17,440 bases of DNA from PFJX01 sp037442845 (GTDB lineage: Bacteria; Pseudomonadota; Gammaproteobacteria; Burkholderiales; Thiobacillaceae), in NCBI GenBank assembly GCA_037442845.1, contig JBBIPL010000047.1, positions 1-17,440 of the forward strand, given 5' to 3'. A program made the position numbers and the translations under genes. This document shows, piece by piece, positions 1-7,116 of the stretch; position 1 is the stretch's first letter, and each line of letters opens with the position of its first letter. The notes under the pieces are model-generated. The model was not told the DNA's origin. It saw nothing but the letters and a program-made list of their open reading frames with translations, and made no database searches.

Positions 1-224
1 ACCAGATGGACGCTGTTGTCCGGGATGAAATCCAGTCCTCGCCCATCCCGGCGCCACAGCTCATGGCTGGTGGGAATGCCGGGCAAGGTCGCCTCGATAT
101 CCCGGACCAGAATGGCATCCTTGGCGATGCGGGGGATGGCGGTCTGGTCGTGTTCGAGCCCGCGCAGGCTGGCGGGGAGCCAGTCTGCGAGATCGGGGTG
201 GAGGAGGCGATCGGGTTTGTTCAT
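1..224 (-). CDS. Probable site-specific DNA methyltransferase, N-terminal fragment
   Basis: Only the first 74 codons are in the window; the rest lies to the left of base 1. Near the edge the protein reads HELWRRDGRGLDFIPDNSVH followed by LV. In N4-cytosine/N6-adenine methyltransferases of the DPPY/SPPY type, a stretch of this kind (short strand, D-x-R, then 'DSVHLV') comes directly before the catalytic (D/S/T)PPY motif, which here would fall just outside. The start ATG (224-222) overlaps the stop of the upstream cysteine protein in an ATGA arrangement, so translation is probably coupled. It is the last visible cistron of the nrdA-nrdB transcription unit. The catalytic motif is not seen, so the family call rests on this pre-motif resemblance. 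Whether it is an orphan enzyme or part of a restriction system cannot be told. Confidence 0.6.
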   Translation of the reverse strand, partial: MNKPDRLLHPDLADWLPASLRGLEHDQTAIPRIAKDAILVRDIEATLPGIPTSHELWRRDGRGLDFIPDNSVHL

Positions 225-457
225 GGGGGTGGATTGTCATGGCCGGGAAATGTGGACCTGTACCTTATTACGCTGGCGCCCGCCTTCTCCACGAAGAACG
301 GGCAGTTCACCGGGCCGCCGGCCGGCCGCACCAGTTCCTCGCTGAAGTCGGCGTAGGTGCGTTGCAGGCTGTGGCGGGCGGCATCGTCCTCATAGCGCCG
401 GCAATCAGCGCTCAGGGGGCAGCGGGAGGGCATGCAGTAGGTGATGCGTTCGTTCAT
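221..457 (-). CDS. Small four-cysteine protein downstream of nrdB (unknown function)
   Basis: A 78-residue ORF starts 17 bp after the nrdB stop and ends in an ATGA overlap with the methyltransferase start. It has cysteines at 8, 13, 19 and 52 (C-x4-C-x5-C-x32-C), with the motifs YCMPSRCPLSADCRRY near the N-terminus and NCPFF after the middle, plus a central TYADFSEEL segment. Four cysteines in a short soluble protein without a signal peptide or membrane segment suggest a bound metal (zinc or iron), but this is inference. Codon use with G/C in third position is strong for the first 60 codons and fades in the last 17. No clear Shine-Dalgarno is seen, and coupling to nrdB translation may suffice. 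I do not recognise a named family. Its place between nrdB and a DNA methyltransferase hints at nucleotide or DNA metabolism. Confidence 0.68.
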   Translation of the reverse strand: MNERITYCMPSRCPLSADCRRYEDDAARHSLQRTYADFSEELVRPAGGPVNCPFFVEKAGASVIRYRSTFPGHDNPPP

Positions 458-474
458 TGGCTTATAGCTCGGCT

Positions 475-1710
475 TCAATCCCAGGCCAGGGCGCCGCCGG
501 TCTGGTACTCGGTGACGCGGGTCTCGAAGAAGTTTTTCTCCTTCTTCAGGTCGATCATCTCGGCCATCCAGGGGAAGGGGTTGCTGGCGCCGGGGAAGAG
601 TTCGTCCAGGCCGATCTGGGTGGCGCGGCGGTTGGCGATGAAGCGCAGGTATTCCTTGAACATGGGCGCGTTGAGGCCCAGCACGCCGCGCGGCATGGTG
701 TCCTCGGCGTACTGGTATTCCAGCTCCACGGCCTTCTGGAACATGGCCTTGAGCTCGGCCTTGAACTCGGGGGTCCAGAGGTAGGGCTCCTCCAGCTTGA
801 TCTGGTTGATCATGTCGATGCCGAAATTGCAGTGCATGGACTCGTCGCGCAGGATGTACTGGTACTGCTCGGCGGCGCCGGTCATCTTGTTCTGGCGGCC
901 CATGGCCAGGATCTGCACGAAGCCGACATAGAAGAACAGGCCTTCCATGATGCAGGCGAAGGCGATGAGGCTCTTCAGGAAGGTCTGGTCGGCTTCGGGG
1001 GCGCCGGTCTTGAACTTGGGATCGGAGAGCACGTCGATGAAGGGCAGCAGGAATTCGTCCTTGGCCTTGATGCTGTCGACCTCGTGGTAGGCGTTGAAGA
1101 TTTCGCCTTCGTCGAGGCCCAGGCTTTCCACGATGTACTGGTAGGCGTGGGTGTGGATGGCCTCCTCGAAGGCCTGGCGCAGCAGGTATTGGCGGCACTC
1201 GGGGGCGGTGATCTGGCGGTAGGTGCCGAGCACGATGTTGTTGGCGGCCAGGGAGTCGGCGGTGACGAAGAAGCCCAGGTTGCGCTTGACGATGAGGCGC
1301 TCGTCTTCGGACAGGCCGTTGGGGTCTTTCCAGGTGGCGATGTCGCGGTTCATGTTCACTTCCTGCGGCATCCAGTGGTTGGCGCATGCGGCGATGTACT
1401 TTTCCCAGGCCCATTTGTACTTGAAGGGCACCAGCTGGTTGACGTCGGTCTTGGCGTTGATGATGAGCTTGTCCTCGACGCGGACGCGGCGGCGGGCGAT
1501 GTCAAGGTCGGCGGCGGGCCTATTCGACTCACGTGGAATTCCCCCTGGCTCCTTTATCCCCGTACGGGGGCCTATTCCAGGCACAGGAGCGGGGGCAGTC
1601 CAGGCCGGGGCTCGCTCGGGCTGGCGGGGTTGCAGGCGAGGCATGGCGGGCAGGCCCATGGGGGGCATGGCGGGGCGGGCGGCGGGGATGTCGTCTTCGA
1701 AGTTCAGCAT
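475..1710 (-). CDS. nrdB: Ribonucleoside-diphosphate reductase, beta (radical) subunit
   Basis: This 411-residue protein is the class Ia small subunit. It houses the di-iron/tyrosyl radical needed by NrdA to reduce ribonucleotides. By alignment with the E. coli spacing, the metal ligands are D152, E183, H186, E256, E290 and H293, and the radical tyrosine is Y190 in EEAIHTHAY. The D-E gap (31), the E256-E290 gap (34) and the ExxH spacing match the family. The start at 1710 is chosen because AAGGAG sits 6-7 bases upstream and the protein begins MLNFEDD; a longer in-frame ORF reaching 1848 has no such support. Residues 10-70 are a Pro/Ala/Arg-rich linker before the conserved TDVNQLVPFKYKW segment, so the protein is longer than the roughly 375-residue E. 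coli enzyme. It lies 239 bp downstream of nrdA on the same strand. Confidence 0.96.
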   Translation of the reverse strand: MLNFEDDIPAARPAMPPMGLPAMPRLQPRQPERAPAWTAPAPVPGIGPRTGIKEPGGIPRESNRPAADLDIARRRVRVEDKLIINAKTDVNQLVPFKYKWAWEKYIAACANHWMPQEVNMNRDIATWKDPNGLSEDERLIVKRNLGFFVTADSLAANNIVLGTYRQITAPECRQYLLRQAFEEAIHTHAYQYIVESLGLDEGEIFNAYHEVDSIKAKDEFLLPFIDVLSDPKFKTGAPEADQTFLKSLIAFACIMEGLFFYVGFVQILAMGRQNKMTGAAEQYQYILRDESMHCNFGIDMINQIKLEEPYLWTPEFKAELKAMFQKAVELEYQYAEDTMPRGVLGLNAPMFKEYLRFIANRRATQIGLDELFPGASNPFPWMAEMIDLKKEKNFFETRVTEYQTGGALAWD

Positions 1711-1738
1711 GGCGGGCTCCTTCTGGGGGCGGCTCGGG

Positions 1739-1939
1739 TCAGTAGGTGATGCGGGGCGGGATGGATGATTTCGATGGCTTCCAGGCTGGCGGCCAGGGTG
1801 ACGCCATTGTCCCAAAAGGCGCCATGGCCGCGACCCCTTCCGGGACATCGCGGCAGGTGTTCACCGCAGCGGCGGCCAGCGCCAGTCCGGGCAGGCTGAA
1901 GAGGCTGGAAACCTCGGCGGCCGGGTCGCGAGGGGTCAT
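1739..1939 (-). CDS. Doubtful short ORF between nrdA and nrdB, possibly frameshifted
   Basis: A 66-codon ORF begins 11 bases after the nrdA stop, with a weak AAGG upstream, and ends 28 bases before the nrdB start. The first 42 residues look protein-like and have about 80% G/C in third positions. After the four-T run (bases 1817-1814 on this strand) the frame becomes Pro/Trp/Ser-rich and implausible. The -1 frame from that run instead reads FWDNGVTLAASLEAIEIIHP, and it stays open to a TGA at 1706-1704 that overlaps the nrdB start. This pattern suggests one gene of about 78 residues that is either frameshifted, slips at the T run, or carries a sequence error. I do not recognise the protein. It could also be non-coding spacer. 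Confidence 0.3.
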   Translation of the reverse strand: MTPRDPAAEVSSLFSLPGLALAAAAVNTCRDVPEGVAAMAPFGTMASPWPPAWKPSKSSIPPRITY

Positions 1940-1949
1940 GGCCGGCGCC

Positions 1950-4883
1950 TTACTGGCAAGCCTCGCATTCCTCGAAGCCGGGATCGCCGGGGCGCAGGGT
2001 GCAGGCGCGGCCGACGATCTCCGGCTCCGGCAGGGCGGGCGTGGCGACATAGCCGCCCTGCCCGGCGCCGCCCGCCGCCCCCAGGCCGGAGGCGGCCATG
2101 CCGCCACCGCTGGAGACGGCGTTGAGCTCGCCGCCCCGGCCGGTGGATTTCTCGGCGGCGGTGGCGCCCATGGAGCGCAGGTAGTAGGTGGTCTTCAGGC
2201 CGCGAATCCATGCCAGCTTGTAGGTCTCGTCCAGCTTCTTGCCGGAAGCGCCGTGGAAGTAGAGGTTGAGGCTCTGCGCCTGGTCGATCCACTTCTGACG
2301 GCGGGCGCCGGCTTCGATCAGCCACACCGGATCGACTTCGAAGGCGGTGGCGTAGAGGGCGCGCAGTTCGGCCGGGATGCGGTCGATCTTGGCCAGGCTG
2401 CCGTCGAAATACTTGATGTCGCCCACCATGACCTCGTCCCACAGGTTCAGGGCCTTGAGGTCGCGCACCAGGTACTGGTTGACCACGGTGAACTCGCCGG
2501 ACAGGTTGGATTTGACGAACAGGTTCTGGTAGGTGGGCTCGATGCTGGCGGAGACGCCGACGATGTTGGCGATGGTGGCGGTGGGGGCGATGGCCAGGCA
2601 GTTGGAGTTGCGCATGCCCACGCTCATGATCCGCTGCCGCAGCGCGGCCCAGTCCAGACGCTCGGTCAGGTCGGCTTCCAGGTAACCGCCGCGCTCCTCG
2701 GCCAGCAGCTTCAGCGAGTCCTGCGGCAGGATGCCGCGGCTCCACAGCGAGCCGTTGAAGCTGGAATAGCGGCCGCGTTCCTCGGCCAGTTCGGTCGAGG
2801 CCCAGTAGGCGAAGTAGGCGACGGCTTCCTGGACGCGGTCGGCGAATTCGACGGCTTCGGCGCTGGCGTAGGGGATGCGCAGGATGTGCAGGGCGTCCTG
2901 GAAGGCCATGGCGCCCAGGCCGACGGGACGGTGCTTGAGGTTGGAGTTGCGCGCCTTGCCGACGTTGTAGAAGTTGATGTCGATGACGTTGTCCAGCATG
3001 CGCATGGCGGTGCGGATGGTCTGCCTCAGCTTGTCGTGGTCGAGGCCGCCGTCCTTCAGGTGGTTGGCCAGATTCACCGAGCCCAGGTTGCACACGGCGA
3101 TCTCTTGGTCGTTGGTGTGCAGGGTGATCTCGGTGCACAGGTTGGAGCTGTGCACCACGCCGACGTGCTGGTTGGTGTAGCGCACGTTGCAGGCATCCTT
3201 GAAGGTGATCCAGGGATGCCCGGTCTCGAACAGCATGGACAGCATCTTGCGCCACAGGCCGACGGCGGAAACCTTCTTGAATACCTTGATCTCGCCCCGC
3301 GCGGCCTTCTCCTCGTAGCGGGTGTAGGCGACTTCAAACGCCTTGCCGTAGAGGTCGTGCAGGTCCGGGCAGTCGGACGGGGAGAACAGGGTCCACTCGG
3401 CGTTGTCCATCACCCGCTTCATGAACAGGTCAGGCACCCAGTTGGCGGTGTTCATGTCGTGGGTGCGGCGGCGGTCGTCGCCGGTGTTCTTGCGCAGTTC
3501 GAGGAATTCCTCGATGTCCAGGTGCCAGGTTTCCAGGAAGGCGCACACCGCGCCCTTGCGCTTGCCGCCCTGGTTCACCGCCACGGCGGTGTCGTTGGCC
3601 ACTTTCAGGAAGGGCACGACGCCCTGCGACTTGCCGTTGGTGCCCTTGATGTAGGCGCCCAGGCTGCGCACCCGCGTCCAGTCGTTGCCCAGACCGCCGG
3701 CATACTTCTGCAACAGGGCGTTCTCCTTGATGCCCTGGTAGATGCCGTCGAGGTCGTCGGGGATGGTGGTGAGGTAGCAGGAGGAGAGCTGGCTATGGCG
3801 GGTGCCGGCGTTGAACAGGGTGGGCGTGCTGCTCATGTAGTCGAACTTCGACAGCACTTCGTAGAACTCGATGGCACGGGCTTCCCGGTCGATCTCGTTG
3901 AGGCTCAAACCCATGGCGACGCGCATGAAGAAGGCCTGCGGCAGCTCGATGCGGCGCTCGTCGATGTGCAGGAAGTAGCGGTCGTACAGGGTTTGCAGGC
4001 CCAGATACTGGAATTGCAGATCGCGCTTGGCGTCGAGCACGGCGGCGAGACGATCCAGGTCGAAGTGCAGCAGGCGCTCGTCCAGCAGTTCTGCCTCGAT
4101 GCCCCGCTTGATATAGGCGGGGAAGTAGTCGGCATAGCGGGCGGCCATGTCGGCCTGGTCCACTTCCTCGCCCAGCACCTCGCGGCGGATGGAATGCATG
4201 AGCAGGCGGGAGGTGACGTAGGTGTAGTCCGGCTCCTTCTCGATGAGGGAGCGGGCGGACAGGATGAGGGACTTGCGCACCTCGTCCATGGGCACGCCGT
4301 CATAGATGTCGCGCAGGGTGGCCTGCAGGATGGCCTGCGGATGGGTCTCCGGCAGGCCCTCGCAGGCGGCGGCGACGATGGCGGCGAGGTGGTCGAGGTT
4401 GAGGGGCAGGCGCTCGCCGTTCTCGGTGCAGAACAGGGCGTGCATTTGCGTACCCTCCTGGGCCTGCTGGCGCTTCTGCTTGGCCCGCTCCTCGTTGCGC
4501 TTCTCGCGGTAGAGCACGTAGGCGCGCGCCACTTCGTGCTCGCCGGAGCGCATCAGGGCCAGTTCCACCTGATCCTGGATGTCCTCGATGTGGAAGGTGC
4601 CGCCTTCCGGCTGGCGCCGGATCAGGGCGTTCACCACGTTGCCGGTCAGGTTCTCCACCAGGTCGCGGATGCGGGCGCTGGCGGCGGCCTGGCCGCCGTT
4701 GACGGCGATAAAGGCCTTGGTCAGGGCGATGGAGATCTTGGACGGCTCGAAGGCCACCACGGCGCCGTTGCGGCGGATGATCTTGTGGCCGGCATAGGGC
4801 GAGGCGGCGGGGGTTTCGTCGAGGGACAGGGGAGGGATCGGGGCGAGGCCGGAAGCGGGCTGGAAATCGGCGGCGGATTGCAT
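1950..4883 (-). CDS. nrdA: Ribonucleoside-diphosphate reductase, alpha (catalytic) subunit
   Basis: This 977-residue class I large subunit reduces NDPs to dNDPs with NrdB. An ATP-cone allosteric domain spans about residues 32-125 (HKIIRRNGAVVAFEPSKI), and a second N-terminal helical region runs to about 235. The catalytic barrel has the redox pair C369 (SSCYL) and C598 (VCNLGS), the thiyl-radical motif N581-L-C583-T-E585, and the radical-transfer tyrosines Y900-Y901 (TTYYLRS). The C-terminal tail ends with C973-x-x-C976, the pair that passes electrons from thioredoxin or glutaredoxin. A Gly/Ala-rich flexible linker lies at about 916-946. The start is supported by GAAGGAG about 8 bases upstream of ATG 4883. 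It is longer than E. coli NrdA (761), as expected for the longer NrdA type. Transcription probably starts from the NrdR/DnaA-marked region upstream. Confidence 0.97.
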   Translation of the reverse strand: MQSAADFQPASGLAPIPPLSLDETPAASPYAGHKIIRRNGAVVAFEPSKISIALTKAFIAVNGGQAAASARIRDLVENLTGNVVNALIRRQPEGGTFHIEDIQDQVELALMRSGEHEVARAYVLYREKRNEERAKQKRQQAQEGTQMHALFCTENGERLPLNLDHLAAIVAAACEGLPETHPQAILQATLRDIYDGVPMDEVRKSLILSARSLIEKEPDYTYVTSRLLMHSIRREVLGEEVDQADMAARYADYFPAYIKRGIEAELLDERLLHFDLDRLAAVLDAKRDLQFQYLGLQTLYDRYFLHIDERRIELPQAFFMRVAMGLSLNEIDREARAIEFYEVLSKFDYMSSTPTLFNAGTRHSQLSSCYLTTIPDDLDGIYQGIKENALLQKYAGGLGNDWTRVRSLGAYIKGTNGKSQGVVPFLKVANDTAVAVNQGGKRKGAVCAFLETWHLDIEEFLELRKNTGDDRRRTHDMNTANWVPDLFMKRVMDNAEWTLFSPSDCPDLHDLYGKAFEVAYTRYEEKAARGEIKVFKKVSAVGLWRKMLSMLFETGHPWITFKDACNVRYTNQHVGVVHSSNLCTEITLHTNDQEIAVCNLGSVNLANHLKDGGLDHDKLRQTIRTAMRMLDNVIDINFYNVGKARNSNLKHRPVGLGAMAFQDALHILRIPYASAEAVEFADRVQEAVAYFAYWASTELAEERGRYSSFNGSLWSRGILPQDSLKLLAEERGGYLEADLTERLDWAALRQRIMSVGMRNSNCLAIAPTATIANIVGVSASIEPTYQNLFVKSNLSGEFTVVNQYLVRDLKALNLWDEVMVGDIKYFDGSLAKIDRIPAELRALYATAFEVDPVWLIEAGARRQKWIDQAQSLNLYFHGASGKKLDETYKLAWIRGLKTTYYLRSMGATAAEKSTGRGGELNAVSSGGGMAASGLGAAGGAGQGGYVATPALPEPEIVGRACTLRPGDPGFEECEACQ

Positions 4884-4943
4884 CGGAGCGTCTCCTTCGG
4901 TGTGGCGCCGGTCGCGGCCCGGCAGCCGTTGGTGTATTAGAAA

Positions 4944-4959
4944 GCACTAAATATAGTGT
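4944..4959 (-). promoter_or_regulatory. NrdR box 1 (nrdA-proximal)
   Basis: The sequence GCACTAAATATAGTGT (plus strand) is a near-perfect 16-bp palindrome matching the NrdR box pattern ACACWAWATATWGTGT. It lies 61 bases upstream of the nrdA ATG and just downstream of the predicted transcription start. Its centre is 31 bp from that of the second box, about three helical turns, which is the spacing typical of paired NrdR boxes. NrdR represses ribonucleotide reductase operons when dATP is high. The nrdR gene itself is not in this window. Confidence 0.9.
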
Positions 4960-4974
4960 CTTGCTGCTTTGTAG

Positions 4975-4990
4975 GCACTAATTCTAGTGT
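4975..4990 (-). promoter_or_regulatory. NrdR box 2 (overlaps the -10)
   Basis: GCACTAATTCTAGTGT (plus strand) is the second 16-bp NrdR-type palindrome; it departs from symmetry only at its centre. The predicted -10 hexamer TAGAAT (4986-4981 on the minus strand) lies inside it, so bound NrdR would block RNA polymerase directly. The pair of boxes on one face of the helix agrees with cooperative binding known for NrdR in other bacteria. Confidence 0.88.
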
Positions 4991-5008
4991 CCGACTCCAC
5001 ATCGTCAA
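4981..5008 (-). promoter_or_regulatory. Predicted sigma70-type promoter of nrdA-nrdB
   Basis: On the minus strand, TTGACG (5008-5003) and TAGAAT (4986-4981) are separated by 16 bp. Both differ from the sigma70 consensus by one or two bases. Transcription would start at about 4974, between the two NrdR boxes, about 90 bases before the nrdA ATG. The placement relative to the NrdR boxes supports it, but no start site has been measured. Confidence 0.65.
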
Positions 5009-5016
5009 CACTTTTT

Positions 5017-5102
5017 TTATGCACAATTTGTCCACCGCCTTATCGACAAAGCCGGCGCGCTCGACCCCCCCGATTTCATTCCCCTTTTCCGACTTATCCA
5101 CA
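5017..5102 (+). promoter_or_regulatory. Cluster of four DnaA-box-like 9-mers upstream of nrdA
   Basis: Four 9-mers occur in the same orientation within 86 bp. TTATGCACA (5017-5025) and TTATCCACA (5094-5102) fit the DnaA consensus TTWTNCACA exactly. TTGTCCACC (5028-5036) and TTATCGACA (5040-5048) are weaker matches. They start nine bases upstream of the nrdA -35. In E. coli DnaA binds upstream of the nrdAB promoter and ties its expression to replication initiation; a like role here is inference. The group is too small and too far from dnaA/dnaN-type genes to suggest oriC. The same stretch is also upstream of the divergent purU. Confidence 0.65.
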
Positions 5103-5169
5103 ACGTTCACAGAGCGCCACGGAGTATCATTGCGGACATTTTTTTGCACCGCGCAGCGCCCCGCCCCCC

Positions 5170-6024
5170 ATGCGCAATACCGCCGTCCTGCTCATCGCCT
5201 GCCCCGACAAGAAGGGCCTGGTGGCCGCCATCGCCAACTTCCTGCTCAAGCACAACGCCAACATCCTGCACGCCGACCAGCACCAGGACAGCGAGGCCGG
5301 CCTGTTCCTGATGCGCGTGGAATGGGCGCTGGCAGGCTTCGACCTGGGCCTGCACAAGTTCGACCAGGCCTTTTGCCCCATCGCCGCCGAACACCGCATG
5401 GACTGGCGCCTGTCCCTGTCCAGCGTGAAGCCGCGCATGGCCATCTTCGTTTCCAAGTTCGACCACTGCCTGGCCGACCTGCTCTACCGTCACCACGCCG
5501 GCGAGCTCTACTGCGACATTCCGCTGATCCTTAGCAACCACCCGGACACCCACTGGCTGGCGGAGACCTACAAAATCCCTTTCCAGCACATCCAGGTGAG
5601 CAAGGACAACAAACCGGAGGCGGAAGCCCAGCAGCGCGCCCTGCTCGAAGCCCACCACGTGGATTTCATCGTCCTGGCCCGCTACATGCAGGTGCTTTCC
5701 CCGGATTTCATCGCCCACTACCCCAACCGCATCATCAACATCCACCACTCCTTCCTGCCCGCCTTCCACGGCGCCAAGCCCTACCAGCGCGCCTTCGAGC
5801 GGGGCGTGAAGCTGATCGGCGCGACCAGCCATTACGTCACGGAAGTGCTGGACGACGGCCCCATCATCGAGCAGGACGTGACCCGCATCAGCCACCGCGA
5901 CGACCTCGAAAACCTGGTGCAGAAGGGCGCCGACCTGGAGAAGGTGGTGCTGTCGCGGGCGGTGAAGTGGCACATCGACAACCGCATCCTGGTATACGGC
6001 AACAAGACGGTGGTGTTCGACTGA
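5170..6024 (+). CDS. purU: Formyltetrahydrofolate deformylase
   Basis: This 284-residue enzyme hydrolyses 10-formyl-THF to formate and THF, balancing one-carbon pools and feeding formate to PurT-type purine synthesis. Residues 1-80 form an ACT-type regulatory domain (LLIACPDKKGLVAAIANFL). The rest is a formyltransferase-fold catalytic domain with RYMQVLSPDF (171-180), N190-x-H192 in INIHHSFLPAF, and the catalytic aspartate D228 in LDDGPIIEQD. Length matches the family (about 280-290). The start ATG at 5170 gives the conserved N-terminus; upstream in-frame starts would add an unrelated tail across the DnaA boxes. There is no purine-rich Shine-Dalgarno before it, only a C-rich run. It is divergent from nrdA across 286 bp. 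A mismatched hairpin at 6025-6050 after the stop has no T run, so it is at best a weak terminator. Confidence 0.95.
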   Translation: MRNTAVLLIACPDKKGLVAAIANFLLKHNANILHADQHQDSEAGLFLMRVEWALAGFDLGLHKFDQAFCPIAAEHRMDWRLSLSSVKPRMAIFVSKFDHCLADLLYRHHAGELYCDIPLILSNHPDTHWLAETYKIPFQHIQVSKDNKPEAEAQQRALLEAHHVDFIVLARYMQVLSPDFIAHYPNRIINIHHSFLPAFHGAKPYQRAFERGVKLIGATSHYVTEVLDDGPIIEQDVTRISHRDDLENLVQKGADLEKVVLSRAVKWHIDNRILVYGNKTVVFD

Positions 6025-6087
6025 GCGTCATCGAAAGTTCAAGACGACGCGAAATAATCCGATAACAGGAAAAATCCCGGAGCGCCC

Positions 6088-7116
6088 ATGAAAACCATCC
6101 TCATCACCGGCGGCGCCGGCTACATCGGCTCGCACGCCTGCGTCGAATTCCTGCAGGCCGGCTACGACGTCGTCGTGCTCGACAACCTGTGCAACAGCAG
6201 CCCGGAATCCCTGCGCCGGGTGCGCGAGTTGACCGGCCTGGACTTCCCCTTCGTCGAAGGCGACATCCGCGACCGCGCCCTGCTCGACAGGCTCTTTTGC
6301 GACCACGACATCGACGCGGTGATTCATTTCGCCGGTCTGAAGGCGGTGGGGGAGTCGGTGGAGAAGCCCCTGCTCTATTACGGCAACAACATCGCCGGCA
6401 GCGTCACCCTGTTCGATGCCATGCAGGCGGCGGGCGTGAAAACCATCGTCTTCAGCTCCTCCGCCACGGTCTACGGCGATCCGGCCAGCGTGCCCATCCG
6501 CGAGGATTTCCCGGTGGGCGGCACCACCAACCCCTACGGCGCCAGCAAGCTGTTCATCGAAAGGATCCTGCAGGACGTGGCCATCGCCGATTCGGCCTGG
6601 TCCATCGCCCTGCTGCGCTACTTCAACCCGGTGGGCGCCCACAGGAGCGGCCGCATCGGCGAGGACCCGCGCGGCATCCCCAACAACCTGATGCCCTACA
6701 TCTCCCAGGTGGCGGTGGGCCGGCGCGAACACCTGAACGTGTTCGGCGACGATTACCCGACCCCGGACGGCACCGGCGTGCGCGACTACATCCACGTGGT
6801 GGACCTGGCGCAGGGCCACGTCAAGGCGGTGGAGAAACTGGCGGAAGGTCCCGGCGTGCGCATCTGGAACCTGGGCGCCGGACGCGGCTACAGCGTGGTG
6901 GAAATGGTCAAGGCCTTCGCACAGGCCAGCGGCCGGCCGGTGCCCTACCGTTTCGCGCCGCGCCGCGCCGGCGACATCGCCCAATGCTGGGCCGACCCCG
7001 CCAAGGCCGAGCGCGAACTGGGCTGGAAGGCTCGCTTCGGCCTGGAGGACATGTGCGCCGACACCTGGCGCTGGCAATCCATGAACCCCAACGGATATGA
7101 AAGGAACGTAGCATGA
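6088..7116 (+). CDS. galE: UDP-glucose 4-epimerase
   Basis: This 342-residue extended short-chain dehydrogenase interconverts UDP-glucose and UDP-galactose in the cytoplasm. The NAD-binding motif G8-x-x-G11-x-x-G14 (TGGAGYIGSH) is at the N-terminus, the catalytic serine region is SSSATVYG (123-130), and the YxxxK pair is Y150/K154 in NPYGASK. The late motifs DGTGVRDYIHVVDLA (227-241) and NLGAGRGYSV are typical of GalE. GGAG lies about six bases before the ATG. It is the first gene of the galE-rfbBACD run and ends in an ATGA overlap with rfbB. In this setting it likely supplies UDP-Gal for surface polysaccharide. A related 4-epimerase such as UDP-GlcNAc epimerase cannot be excluded on sequence alone. 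Confidence 0.93.
   Translation: MKTILITGGAGYIGSHACVEFLQAGYDVVVLDNLCNSSPESLRRVRELTGLDFPFVEGDIRDRALLDRLFCDHDIDAVIHFAGLKAVGESVEKPLLYYGNNIAGSVTLFDAMQAAGVKTIVFSSSATVYGDPASVPIREDFPVGGTTNPYGASKLFIERILQDVAIADSAWSIALLRYFNPVGAHRSGRIGEDPRGIPNNLMPYISQVAVGRREHLNVFGDDYPTPDGTGVRDYIHVVDLAQGHVKAVEKLAEGPGVRIWNLGAGRGYSVVEMVKAFAQASGRPVPYRFAPRRAGDIAQCWADPAKAERELGWKARFGLEDMCADTWRWQSMNPNGYERNVA

Noticed and set aside
457..1749. A 430-codon plus-strand ORF antisense to nrdB
   Set aside because: Low-complexity Gly/Val/Leu/His composition and complete overlap with nrdB metal-ligand motifs on the other strand.
1711..1848. N-terminal extension of nrdB to an ATG at 1848
   Set aside because: The added residues are Arg/Pro/Ser-rich with no similarity to NrdB, and the ATG at 1710 has a strong AAGGAG.
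1746..4940. A 1064-codon plus-strand ORF across nrdA
   Set aside because: It is antisense to a clear nrdA, rich in Gly/Val/Ala/His/Gln repeats typical of the reverse frame of high-GC coding DNA, and has no recognisable motifs.
5017..5102. Replication origin suggested by DnaA boxes
   Set aside because: Only four sites, no AT-rich unwinding stretch of adequate length, and no dnaA, dnaN, gidA or parAB nearby; promoter control of nrdA explains them better.
4987..5169. Longer purU start at 4987
   Set aside because: The extra 61 residues would run through the DnaA boxes and nrdA promoter; the ACT domain begins at the ATG at 5170.
5107..5973. A 288-codon minus-strand ORF antisense to purU
   Set aside because: It mirrors purU codons and starts inside the gene; no independent motifs or ribosome site.
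6025..6050. Hairpin after purU as an intrinsic terminator
   Set aside because: The stem has a mismatch, a 10-base loop and no T run.
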